This document shows positions 42,244 through 52,825 of a stretch of DNA of 64,000 nucleotides, one piece after another. This stretch comes from Closterium sp. NIES-65 (lineage: Eukaryota > Streptophyta > Zygnematophyceae > Desmidiales > Closteriaceae). The notes beneath the pieces are model-generated. The model did no database searches. It had not been told where the DNA came from and saw only the letters and a list, made by a program, of their open reading frames with translations. Location: the NCBI GenBank assembly GCA_948144175.1, contig CANXME010002420.1:2430001-2494000 (forward strand). Direction: 5' to 3'. How positions within the stretch are numbered: the stretch's first letter is position 1; every line of letters starts with the position of its first letter. Made by a program: the position numbers and the translations under genes.

Positions 42244-43619
42244 TGTCAGAATGTTATCTTATGCTCTAGCCTGTAGTGGGGTGCTCTATAGCGAGTACAA
42301 CCCTTCTAAGGTTTGCTATTTGTATCCCCATTCTTGCTAGTGCAACCTCTTCTCTCCTCTCTTCTAACTTTCACATGCTATCAGAGCAGGTCGATCCCCT
42401 TGGATCGATCCTGTGGGTGGGCTTACCACCTCCTAGCTTCCGCTGCAACTCCTACCACTACACTCTGAGCCGCACGCCCCGTGGCGTGCGGCACTTTTTA
42501 TTCCCGCCGTGCGCCCCGAGGCGTGCGGCGGTTTTCTGCCCGCCGTGCGCCCCGAGGCGCGCGGCGGTTTCCTGCTTCGCGCGGCGGTTTGTTGCCCACC
42601 ATGCGCTCAGAATGCGTGGCGGTTTCCTGCCCACCGCGCACCCTGGCCGCACGCGGCGGTTTCGCGTTCCGTCGACCCGCGTGCCCGTCCCCGTCGACCA
42701 CCGCGCCGCCCCCAGCGACCCGTGCGCCCATCCCCGTCGACTCGCGTGTCGCCCTGCGCCCCCCCCTCCCCGCACACCTGCGTTTGCTTACCGCACACTC
42801 GAGTTCGCTTCCCGCATACTTGTGCATGCTTTGCGCACACGTGAGCTTGCTTATTGCACACTCAGGGTATGGGGGTGGCGAGTAGGGGGTGGCGAGTCTG
42901 GGGGTGGCAGTTGTGCATTCCTCCCTTTGCTCCTCCTCCTCCTTCGTCTCCCACTGCTGCAGCTGTCGCTGAGGGGGGTGGATGAGTGGGAGACTGGGGT
43001 TTAGGGTTTAAGGGGGGTGTGTGGGAGTGGAGCTAGGGTTTGAGCAGTGGGCGTGTGCCGAGAGTGTGGGACAATTGGGGGAGGTTCAGTGGAGGCAGCA
43101 GTCTTGTCGTCAGCAGCAGCAGCAGTCCGGAGGCTACAATCTCCGGTAGTCGCCAGTCGCCCGTGGGTCCGTTGCTCGTCTGCCGCTACTGATAGCTGCG
43201 GGGCCAGTTACTGCAGTAGTCCGGAGCGCTGTTCCGGTAGCCACTGAGCCAGCAGCTCGTCTGTTTGTCTGCGGCGTCAGCAGTCGCCTCCCATCTTCAC
43301 TCCCCCACAGCTCCTCCTCCTCCTCACTTGTCCGCTGTGATTAGCTCTAGCTTTGCTCATAATTGTGAACCTTAAACTATTGCTTCTTGAACTTGTGCTC
43401 AGAATGTGTGGTGACATTGTGATCCACCCTGAGCTTGTACTGCTTTGTTTGCTCTGCTGATTACACCCCACTTTGGCTATGGGGGTGTGTCAGAATGTTA
43501 TCTTATGCTCTAGCCTGTAGTGGGGTGCTCTATAGCGAGTACAACCCTTCTAGGGTTTGCTATTTGTATCCCCATTCTTGCTAGTGCAACCTCTTCTCTC
43601 CTCTCTTCTTACTTTCACA
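42244..43619 (+). mobile_element. H3: 1.38-kb non-autonomous LTR element
   Basis: LTRs of 132 bp each (42244-42375, 43488-43619; TGTCAGAATG...CTTTCACA), PBS tgctatcagagcagg at 42376, and a purine tract tatgggggtg. A perfect duplication CTGTT lies at 42239-42243 and 43620-43624. The interior is shorter than in H1 but keeps the same opening (gatccccttggatcgatcct) and the same tail (gtgatccaccctgagcttg). A 242-codon open frame (42276-43004) is collinear at its start with that in H1. Confidence 0.94.
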
Positions 43620-43816
43620 CTGTTCAGACGCGAGGTTTGTTAACCAATAGAATTCGATAGTGTTTTGGTCCACCGATGCAACCACCATTCAACCCTCTCA
43701 CACCTACTCAGTTCCCAATTGACATCTCATCGTCCTATCCATGTCTTTAGTCCTTACACCTCGTTATATATCTGTGTAGTCCTCGTTAGGTCCAACTGCT
43801 TAGATCTAATTGCTTT

Positions 43817-45845
43817 TCGCCTTACATATCGCATAGCTGCTCTCAGTTTACATCTTACGTGCATGGATGGTAAGCTGGATAAAACACGCTCAACATTTTT
43901 TGAAATTTGGCTTTATACAATCCACAACAATGCTATTGTACCTGCAAAAAAATCATGAACATGTTCAAGAGAGGCTTCATTAGTCGGAAACGTGTCATCA
44001 TCTTGTGTATCGATGCCCATCTCAATCGGGTGTCCCAGACGAGCTTGTGCAGCCAGCCCGGTAGTACTGTATTCGCCACATGGTGCGCAATCCAAGCAAC
44101 CGAACGCTTGGGCGACATGCCCACACATGAAGCAAGGTCTTGCAGTTTCATCTTCAAGAGCTGCAATGACACAACACTTATTGTAGACTGCACCGCCAAG
44201 TTGACGATGTGAGCAGACATCTAGTAGATGACATGAGTCACGTAGGAGGGCATCGATTGATTTTTGCCGGTCATCCGTAGATTGGCGATGATCTGTTGTG
44301 CATGATCACTTTTCGCCTTACATATTGCATAACTGCTCTCAGTTTACATCTTGCGTGCATGGATGGTAGGCTGGATACAACACGCTCAACATTTTTTGAA
44401 ATTTGGCTCTATACAATCCACAACAATGCTATTGTACCTGCAAAAAAATCATGAACATGTTCAAGAGAGGCTTCATGAGTCCGAAACGTGTCATCATCTT
44501 GTGTATCGATGCCCATCTCAATGGGCTGTCCTAGACGAGCTTATGTAGCCAGCTCGGTAGTACTGTATTTGCCACATGGTGCGCAATCCAAGCAACCGAA
44601 CGCTTGGGCGACATGCCCACACATGAAGCAAGGTCTTGCAGTTTCATCTTCAAGAGTTGCAATGACACAACACTTATTGTAGACTGCACCGCCAAGTTGA
44701 CGATGTGAGCAGACATCTGGTAGATGACATGAGTCACGTAGGAGGGCATCGATTGATTTTTGCCGGTCATCCGTAGATTGGCGATGATCTGTTGTGCATG
44801 ATCACTTTTCGCCTTACATATCGCATAACTGCTCTCAGTTTACATCTTGTGTGCATGGATGGTAGGCTGGATACAACACGCTCAACATTTTTTGAAATTT
44901 GGCTCTATACAATCCACAACAATGCTATTGTACCTGCAAAAAAATCATGAACATGTTCAAGAGAGGCTTCATTAGTCGGAAACGTGTCATCATCTTGAGT
45001 ATCGATGCCCATCTTAATGGGCTGTCCTAGACGAGCTTGTGCAGCCAGCCCGGTAGTACTGTATTTGCCACATGGTGCGCAATCCAAGCAACCGAAGGCT
45101 TGGGCGACATGCCCACACATGAAGCAAGGTCTTGCGGTTTCATCTTCAAGAGCTGCAATGACACAACACTTATTGTAGACTGCACCGCCAATTTGACGAT
45201 GTGAGTAGACATCTGGTAGATGACATGAGTTACGTAGGAGGGCATCGATTGATTTTTGCCGGTCATCCATAGATTGGCGATGATCTGTTGTGCATGATCG
45301 CAGTAGATTGGCAATGATCTATTGTGCATGATCGCTTTTCACCTTACATATCGCATAACTGCTCTCAGTTTACATCTTGCGTGCATGGATGGTAGGCTGG
45401 ATACAACACGCTCAACATTTTTTTAAATTTGGCTCTGTACAATCCACAACAATGCTATTGTACCTGCAAAAAAATCATGAACATGTTCAAGAGAGGCTTC
45501 ATTAGTCGGAAACGTGTCATCATCTTGTGTATCGATGCCCATCTCAATGGGCTGTCCTAGACGAGCTTGTGCAGCCAGCCCGGTAGTACTGTATCTGCCA
45601 CATGGTGCGCAATCCAAGCAACCGAACGCTTGGGCGACATGCCCACACATGAAGCAAGGTCTTGCAGTTTCATCTTCAAGAGCTGCAATGACACAACACT
45701 TATTGTAGACTGCACCGCCAAGTTGACGGTGTGAGCAGACATCTGGTAGATGACATGAGTTACGTAGGAGGGCATCGATTAATTTTTGCCGGTCATCTGT
45801 AGATTGGCGATGATCTGTTGTGCATGATCGCAGTAGGTTGCGCCG
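43817..45845 (-). repeat. Four tandem ~495-bp copies of a gag-derived segment
   Basis: The landmark tgctattgtacctgc recurs at 43931, 44428, 44923 and 45453 (spacings 497, 495, 530); the longer last spacing comes from a local ~33-bp duplication near 45300-45335. Copies are nearly identical. On the minus strand each encodes YCDHAQQIIAN-like and SYVTHVIYQM-like sequence and, in another frame, CFMCGHVAQAFGC, so the unit derives from the C-terminal and zinc-knuckle part of a copia Gag. Frames differ between copies and stops are frequent, so I do not call a protein. Confidence 0.87.
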
Positions 45846-46075
45846 TCTCATGCTCTTCCATCTCCATTGTCGTCAAGCTCTCCTCTAGATGGGCGATGTA
45901 GAGGCCATACTTCGTAAGTCTCCATGATGAATTGCTACGTTTGGTAGCTTGCGTCTACTCGAAATCGACATGCCTTGAACGAATTTTTTACAGTTGTATT
46001 GCAGCAGCATCATGATTTCACCATGAAAGTCAGCAGCAGGCTGATGGGAATTGCGCATATCGCGAGCCGTCACTC
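45846..46075 (-). pseudogene. Copia gag fragment upstream of the tandem array
   Basis: Minus-strand reading gives ADFHGEIMMLLQYN, SISSRRKLPNV and an acidic ELDDNGD segment leading into the YCDHAQQI motif of the first array copy. The arrangement matches the gag fragment at the right edge of the window (63365-64000). Frames are broken. It is the probable single-copy remainder from which the tandem units were copied. Confidence 0.55.
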
Positions 46076-47157
46076 AACTGACGAATCTTGGTCGACCCAT
46101 CAATGAAGCGCTCGATGGACTCAACCTACGCCTCGACCTTAGGCCTCTATCTTCATTGCTAAACCCCTATCTCGAAGGTTGCAAGGAAGGGGCTGAAGAG
46201 GGACGTAGCATAGGCGGAAACGAATTCTGTCACCACGGCAGCAGTTGCTGCGGTTGAGGCGGAGGCGGCATCACCACCAGCTTCTTAATCAGAAAATGTT
46301 GTTGCGGCATGGGTGGGAGGAAAATGAAGATATCGGAGGTGACATCAACCATGGTTGCTGCATTAAAGTGCCGCATGGTGAAGCATCAGTCGGCTCACAG
46401 GCTCGCCATTAGGTGGAAGATGCGCAAACATGCCATATTCTCACTTCAGCGCCAGCGCTCGTGTGATGGAGTCACTGCCGTTGTGTCCGCTGCAGCAGGT
46501 GCAATGAGCGTGGCGGTACCAGCAGTGACGACCGCCAGGAGTTTGCTTGCACTGGGTATGGAGCTAGCTCATTCCGTTCTTATCGATGTTATGCAACAGC
46601 TTCCAGGTGGTGAGGGACAAGCTTCAGAGGCGGGTGATACCCTGGGTGGTGCAACACAGGTGAGCTTATTCCGTTCTCATGAAAGTTATGCAGTAGCTCC
46701 CATGTGGTGAGGGACAAGCTTCAGAGGCGAAGGATATGCTGGGTGGTGCAGCACACGAGCGTGGTGTTAGTGGCGAATGTGGTGGAATGGAGGAGGGTGA
46801 GCAGGGATCAATGAGGGAAGAGGAATCATTTTCACCTCCAACTCCAAAAGTGATGCTGAGTGAGGGTGGAGTGGTGTGCGACAGTGGTGGTGAAGAGTGG
46901 ACGAAAGCATGAGTGAGTGGTGTGGCAGTGGTCAAGTTAGGCAGCTAAGTGGGGATTTCTTTGCGGAGATAACTTGTACAACGGGAGCTAGACTACGGAA
47001 AAGGCACGGGTGTAGGAGTAATCGTATCATTCCTTAGTTGTTTCGCTCGTGTTTTCACTACTTGCGAATTCACAGGGAAAATTGGCAAGAGTTTCATTAG
47101 CAAGAGCTCAACAGCAATAATTGCGAATAAGTTGGCAAGGAAGACTACATTCGATGC
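46076..47157. other. Intervening DNA with a 97-bp tandem duplication
   Basis: No recognised gene. Two diverged copies of a 97-bp unit (ttccgttct.., ggtggtgagggacaagcttcag..) lie at about 46561-46757. Open frames up to 133 codons (46309-46710) show no domain I recognise, and their sense is uncertain. Confidence 0.5.
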
Positions 47158-47481
47158 TAGCAAGCACGCAGGTCGACTGCCAGTGCAGCACGGTCGACTG
47201 CCAGCGGAGCACGGTCAACCGCGTTCTATCACTGCAAGGTCGACAGCGCACCAGCAGTGCAAAGTCGGGGTCTGCCAACGCCGCAAGTCGACGGCATGCC
47301 AACGCATCAAGGAAGCTGCACAGCGTTGCACTCGCATGATAGCAGGTGCTCGCAGTTGATTGGCGTGCTGTGCCTCACCACCTGCACAACGCAGACACCA
47401 AAGCATCCACGTGCTGTTGACTTCACCTCATGAGCCACGTCGACCTCGGGATACCACCACTGAGGTCGGCTTCCCCAGAAC
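47158..47481. repeat. GTCGAC-rich degenerate repeats, left part
   Basis: Five GTCGAC sites in about 280 bp, embedded in short repeats such as cggtcgactgccag and gcaaagtcgg. The same style continues at 63135-63390 on the far side of G1, so G1 split one block. Confidence 0.65.
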
Positions 47482-47686
47482 TGTTGAATTAAGCTTAGAA
47501 GTGCTTAGGGTTTTGGTGCTAGGCAACTATCGAGAGTAGAAGCAAGGTTGGCAAAAGAGGTTAAGTATTGAGAAAGGTTACACGGATATAGGCAAAGGAG
47601 AATGCAATGGTGCACTACCTACAAGATATAATAACTACACTACACAGATAGAAGCAGTTATAGATAGAAATATGTATTTCTCGACA
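47482..47686. mobile_element. Solo LTR (205 bp) with AGAAC duplication
   Basis: TGTTGAATTAAGC...TATTTCTCGACA, flanked by AGAAC at 47477-47481 and 47687-47691. Its second half (ggtgcactacc..ataataactacactaca) relates it to the F1 LTR. No internal region remains. Confidence 0.87.
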
Positions 47687-47741
47687 AGAACCAAATGGGC
47701 GACTGTCACACTTCTCCCCAGAACCCCCTCGCCCGCGTTAC

Positions 47742-47873
47742 TGTTAAGATATAAGAATGAATTACTAGGATGAGCAAGAACAAGGGTACATATAGCAAAC
47801 CTAACCCTATAGTTAACCAAGGTGTACACCACCTAGACTAAACAATACAAACTATAACAATTATCGTTTGACA
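47742..47873 (-). repeat. 3' LTR of G1 (132 bp)
   Basis: tgttaagatataag...ttatcgtttgaca in plus sense. The four bases cacc and then E1 follow. The remaining purine-tract complement (cccatag) reappears at 56170 after E1. Confidence 0.88.
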
Positions 47874-47877
47874 CACC

Positions 47878-48005
47878 TGTCAGAACATTGTAGCTTATAC
47901 ATTTTGTGTAGGCTATAGTGGGGTATCCCACAGGGGGTACAACCCAAATAGGGTTAGTACTTGTACTCACTCCTTTCATAGTTCATCCATTCTCGTTTCT
48001 TCTCA
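47878..48005 (+). repeat. Outer 5' LTR of E1
   Basis: 128 bp, followed at 48006 by the PBS-like tggtatcgagcagg, one base short of the canonical site. Confidence 0.92.
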
Positions 48006-49061
48006 TGGTATCGAGCAGGTTCCCTCGTGGGAACTGTTCTTAGGGCCCACCAAGTCGAAGTTTTTTTTTCCTGCCCGGAGCGAGCTTCGCTTAGGCCCGA
48101 GTCGCGCCTCGTGTGCCCTCTCTACCGTCGCGCCCTTCATAGGCCTCCTTCGGCCCCTTCGCATCGCCCCTAGCGGCCTCCCTTGTGCCACCCTTACTCG
48201 GCCCGTCGCCGCCCTTCGCGGCCTCGCGCCGCCCTACGCGGCCCCTCGCCGCCCTTCCTTGGCCCGTCGCCGCCCTACTCGGCCCGTCGCCACCCTAAGC
48301 GGCCCGTCGCCGCCCTTGCGCCGCCCGTACCGGCCCGTCGCCGCCCTTTGCGGCGTCGCGTGCCGCCCTTACGGCACGCCGCCGACCTCCGCAGCCCCTC
48401 GCGCCGCCCTCACCCGCGGCCCTGCCACGTACCTGCGGGCGCGCCACCTACCTGCGGCCCCGCCGCCCTTACCTGCGGCCCCGCCACCTCACCTGTGGCC
48501 CCGCCACCTCACCTGCGGCCCCGCCACCTCACCTGCGGCCCCGCCACCTCACCTGTGGCCCCGCCACTCTTACCTTCAGCCCCGCCGCCCTTACCTAAGG
48601 CCCGGCCACCTCACCAGCGGCCCCGCCACCTTACCTGCGGCCCCGCCGCCCTTACCTGCGGCCCCACCGCCTCTACCTGCGGCCCCGCCGCCCGTACCTG
48701 CGACCCCGTCACCTGCTGCAGTGCCGCCCAGCAACCGAGCAGCTGAGCCGCCGAGCCGCCCTGCAGCCGAGCCACCGAGCAGCCCAGCCGTCCAGCAGCC
48801 GAGCCGCCGTGCAGCCGAGCCGCCGAGCCGCCGAGCAGCCGAGCCGCCGACCGCTCAGCAGCCGAGCCGCCGAGTCGCCCAGCAGCCGAGCAGCCGAGCC
48901 ACCCAGCAGCCGAGCTGCCCGCGCCGCCCAGCAGCCGAGCCGCCAAGCAGCCGAGCCGCCCGCGCCGCCGAGCCGCCCGAGCAGCCCTGTCCGGTAAGAG
49001 CAGCGCCTCTATCACTGCACTGCCCTTACCCTACTACTTGTGCTGCTAGTCTGCTGCTGTC
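48006..49061 (+). other. Outer leader of E1 with tandem repeats
   Basis: PBS at 48006-48018, then a GC-rich leader. It holds a 20-bp repeat (acctgcggccccgccacctc) at about 48430-48700 and a gccgagccgccgagcagc block at 48720-48980 related to the 24-bp repeat in the D1 leader. No protein domain; open frames reflect composition. Confidence 0.75.
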
Positions 49062-49126
49062 ATGGCTACCCCTAGTGTCCTCGCTTTTGACGTCGAGGGT
49101 CGGGCCATTGACTTTGACGTCTGGAT
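49062..49126 (+). pseudogene. First 22 codons of outer E1 gag
   Basis: MATPSVLAFDVEGRAIDFDV is identical in style to the B1 and D1 Gag starts. It is cut at the 22nd codon by the inner LTR at 49127. The rest of this gag is not found anywhere in the window. Confidence 0.88.
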
Positions 49127-49258
49127 TGTCAAACATTATATATGTTGTGCTAGTTTAGGCTACAGTGGGTTAGTCTATAGGGGGTACACATTTCTAGGGT
49201 TATGTACTTGTACTCATTTCACTCTTAGTTCAACCATTCCTGTTCATTGATTCCAACA
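49127..49258 (+). repeat. Inner 5' LTR inside E1 (132 bp)
   Basis: TGTCAAACATTATAT...TTGATTCCAACA, closest to the C1 LTR and clearly different from the outer E1 LTRs. It is followed by the PBS-like tggtatagagcagg at 49259. Confidence 0.9.
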
Positions 49259-49944
49259 TGGTATAGAGCAGGTCCTTCCTAGGACCGATATTTTTAAGGG
49301 CCCACCACTACCTACCTACCTACCTTCGCCCTAGGGCGCCTCGGTTTTCACGGCCCCTAGAGGCCCCGAACGGCCCACGCGCTCGCCCCTAGCGGCCCCT
49401 TTCGGCCCCGCGATCGCCCCTAACGGCCCCATCGGCCCCTCGCTTACCTCCCTAGAGGCCCCGTCGGCCCCGCGCTCACCTCCCTAGAGGCCCCGAACGG
49501 CCCCGCGCTCGCCCCTAGAGGCCCCTTACGGCCCCGCGCTTGCCCCTAGAGGCCCCGATCGGCCCCGCGCTCGCCCTTAGCGGCCCCTTACGGCCCCGCG
49601 CTCGTCCCTAAAGGCCCCGATCGGCCCCGTGCTTGCCCTTAGCAGCCTCTTACGGCCCCACACTCGCCCCTAAAGGCCCCGATCGGCCCCCGCGCTCGCC
49701 CCTAGAGGCCCCGAACGGCCCCGCCCAGAACGAGCCGCCCGACCCGAGCAGCCCGAACCGAGCCTCCCAGCCCGAACCGAGCCCCCCGAACCGAGCCGCC
49801 CGACCAAAACCGAGCCGCGTCGCCCTACCTGAACTGAGCCGCGCTGCACGTACTGGACCGAGCCGCCCTACCTGAGTACCTACTACTGCTATTACTGCTA
49901 CTACTACTTTTTCTCCTACTACTGCTATTAGTCCTGCTACTGCT
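49259..49944 (+). repeat. Inner leader with 31-bp tandem repeat
   Basis: At about 49380-49720 units of gcccctagaggcccc then gatcggccccgcgctc recur every 31 bp. The leader ends in a cta/ctg-rich stretch before the Gag ATG, as in C1. Confidence 0.78.
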
Positions 49945-51039
49945 ATGGCTAGCCCTCCTGTGCTAGCTTTCGATGCTGAGGGCCGCCCCGTGAAGTTCGA
50001 AACCTAGCTAGATGACCTACACCTCTTCCTACAGCTCACTGCCAAGGAAGACATCTCACTGTACGATCGCGCCCTAGGCCATGCTACTGCTCCCGCTGCT
50101 ACTGCTGACAGCACTGCCCACTCACAGTGGCAGACTCGTGATGCCCACGCTCGCTTCGCTATTCGCAACTCCTTGCCGATACATGAGCGCGAGCACTTTG
50201 GGCAGCACAAGACTGCACAGGCACTGTACACTGTTGTCGTTGCCCGCTACTCCTCACCGGCCTCTGCCGCACTAGGCCGTCTCTCTCTTCCCTACCTGTT
50301 CCCCGACTTAGCCTCGTTCCACACAGTCGCTGACCTCATTACGCACCTCCGTACTAGTGAGGCTCGCTTCCGCGCCGCCATGCCTGATGAGTTCCTTGCC
50401 AAGAACCCACCCCCGCTCTGGCTCACTCTCTACCACCTGGTCACCCGCCTCCCTGACACGCTGCGCTCAGTCAGGGACCACTTTCTAGCTCGCTGCCCCA
50501 CTGAGCTCACCATTGCCTTCCTCAAGAAGGAACTCCTTGCAGCTGAGGCTAGCATAGTCGCTGTAGGTGCCTCTCATGGCGACCCCCGTACCCCGTTCTT
50601 TGAGGGGTGCTCTCCTTCCCCCCTTCTTCCCTCTGTCGCCTCTGCTGCTGTTGTCGACCTCCTTGGTGCTGAGAAGGTCGGGACTGCGTCTGCTTCGAGC
50701 GGGCGCCGCAGCGGCAAGGGTAAAGGGGGCAAGGGCGGTGGCGGTGACAGCGGGGGAGGCGGTGGTGGGGGAGGTGGTGGCGGTGGGGGTGGTGGCGCAA
50801 CTGGAGGGGCTAGTGGCAGCGGTGGGGGTGGTGGCGGCAGCGGTGGGGGAGGTGGCAGGGGCGGAGGCGGTGGTGGGGGTGGCGGTGGATGCGGCGGCGG
50901 CAAGGGTTGGGGTGGTTGAGGAGGTGGCGGCGGCGGTGGTGGTCGTGGAGGCGCTGGCGGTGGCCAGGGTCAGCAGCACACTCCGTCGCCCCAGGAGGTC
51001 CGTGAGTGGTACTCTCAGCACGGGGGGGGGGGGGGGGGG
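49945..51039 (+). pseudogene. Inner copia gag of E1
   Basis: ATG 49945 opens MASPPVLAFDAEGRPVKFE; a TAG at 50005-50007 replaces the Trp of the VWLDD motif. The frame then stays open to TGA 50917-50919: SQWQTRDAHARFAIRNSLP, LPYLFPDLASF, LTLYHLVTRLPDTLR, VGASHGDPRTPFFEGC, a basic SGRRSGKGKGGKG and a Gly-rich tract (50720-50916). Past this stop the Gly-rich coding shifts frame, crosses SPQEVREWYSQ and an 18-G homopolymer (51022-51039). The result is a Gag interrupted by two stops and at least one frameshift. Confidence 0.87.
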
Positions 51040-52825
51040 TGGATTTAGCTGCACGTACGTCATTCGCACTGGTGACCGCACTGGCCAGCCGTGTGGGGGA
51101 CCGCACGCCACACAGCGCTGCTTCGCTCGTCTCAACGACGCTTGGCGTGTTCAGTTCCCTCAGGCCACTGAGCTGCCCCGCTGGGTTGATCTCCTGAAGA
51201 AGGGGATTGATATCTATGCTCTAGACTTTGATGCTATTCTCACTGCTATGTATGTGATATCTACTAGTGGAGAGGGTGGTGAGTACCTGTGTGTGCCGCC
51301 CGACCCGGGCATTAGGACTAGTGCGTCTGCCGCTCCAGGTGCTGGTGAGGCAGCTGCTCTAGGTGCTTCTGCGTCTGCCCCACTTGGTACTGAGTTGACG
51401 GCAGCACTGCACACCTTCACACTGGACTCAGGTGCTTCTCGCTGCTTCTTTCGTGACCGCACTGCCCTTGAGCCACTTGCTCGGCCAGTTGCTGTCTCCC
51501 TCGCTGACCCCTCTGGGGGTCCGGTCATTGCGACCTCCTCCACTGTCCTTCCCTGTCCTGCGGTCCCGTCGGGCACACTGTCAAGTCTCCACCTCCCCTC
51601 GTTCTCTACGAACTTGGTGGCAGGTTGTGCACTCCAGGACGGGGGTGTTCACCAGTTCACCCCTGCCTACGAGCGTGTGACACACTACACGTGTGCTCGT
51701 ACGGGCCACCACTTAGCTACCTTCACTCGGCAGCCGGGGTCGGACCTGTACACACTGACCACTGGATCCCCTCAGGTCGCTGCGTCTGCGTCTGCGTCCG
51801 CGTCAGGTCTGCTGTCTGACCCCTGCTCGTGTCGCTCTCTGGCGCACGAGACTGTCCTGTGGCACCACCGACTTGGCCACCCGTCTGTGCAGCGCCTTCG
51901 TGCCATGCACTCCTGGTACCTTGTCTCTGGTCTTCCCAGGGTCCTCCCTCCCCTCCCACCCTCGCCTGCTCCTCCCTTTCTTCCTTGTGTCAAGGGGCGG
52001 CAACGCGCCGCTCCTCACTCCTCGTTTCCCCCGACGACTGCTCCCTTGCAGACGCTCCACATGGACGTGTGGGGCCCAGCCCGCGTCCGTGGTCAGGGTC
52101 AGGAGAGGTACTTCCTGATAGTTGTTGACGACTACTCGCGCTACACCACGGTCTTCCCCTTGCGCACCAAGGGTGAGGTCCCTGGTGTCTTGATCCCTTG
52201 GATCCGTAGAGCCCGTCTCCAGCTCAGCGAGCGTTTCCGCTCGGACTTTCCTGTCCTGCGCTTGCACTCTGACAGAGGTGGTGAGTTCTCCTCCGACCTC
52301 TTGGCAGCCTACTGTGCTGAGCACGGCATTGAGCAGTCGTTCACGCTTCCGGCCTCTCCACAGCAGAATGGGGTTGCGGAGCGCCGCATTGGCCTGGTCA
52401 TGGAGGTCGCCCGTACCTCCTTGATCCATGCGGCTGCCCCCCACTTTCTGTGGCCGTTTGCGGTCCGGTACGCTGCGCATCAGCTCAACCTCTGGCCCCG
52501 TGTCTCCTTGCCGAAGACCTCGCCCACACTTCTGTGGACGGGGGAGGTTGGCGATGCGTCACGTTTCCGGGTCTGGGGATCTCGAGCTTTTGTGCGCGAT
52601 ACGTCTGCGGACACGCTCTCCTCCCGTGCTGTTCCCTGCGTCTTCCTCGGCTTTGTCCCGCACGCGCCTGGTTGGCAGCTTTACCACGCCACCTCGCGCC
52701 GAGTCTTGCCCTCTCAGGACGTCACTTTTGACGAGTCCGTCCCCTACTACCGCCTCTTCCCCTACCGCACTGCCCCGCTCCCCCCCCCCCGCCTCTCTTC
52801 CTCGCGCCATGTGCTGCTGTCGTAG
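51040..52825 (+). pseudogene. Gag C-terminus, protease and integrase of inner E1
   Basis: One frame of about 595 codons without a stop, the best-preserved protease-integrase stretch in the window. It starts after the poly-G tract with the Cys/His block (CTYVIRTGDRTGQPCGG, H, QRC) and RWVDLLKKGIDIYALDFDA. Protease follows: LHTFTLDSGASRCFFRD (DSGA). GAG-pre-integrase: LWHHRLGHPSVQRL and CVKGRQ, where the first Cys (FLPC) is kept. Integrase: HMDVWGPARVRGQ, VVDDYSRYTTVF, LRLHSDRGGEFSS, SPQQNGVAERRIG, all three acidic residues present. C-terminal region: VGDASRFRVWGSRAFV, VPYYRLFPYRTAPLP. A 10-C run near 52781 then leads out of frame to TAG 52823-52825. It lacks its own start because of the upstream shift. 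Confidence 0.9.

Noticed and set aside
43817..45845. CRISPR-like array because of regular repeats
   Set aside because: Units are about 495 bp, contiguous and gag-derived, with no spacer-repeat alternation.
46309..46710. 133-codon host gene candidate
   Set aside because: No domain, no start or codon evidence, and the frame runs into a 97-bp tandem duplication.
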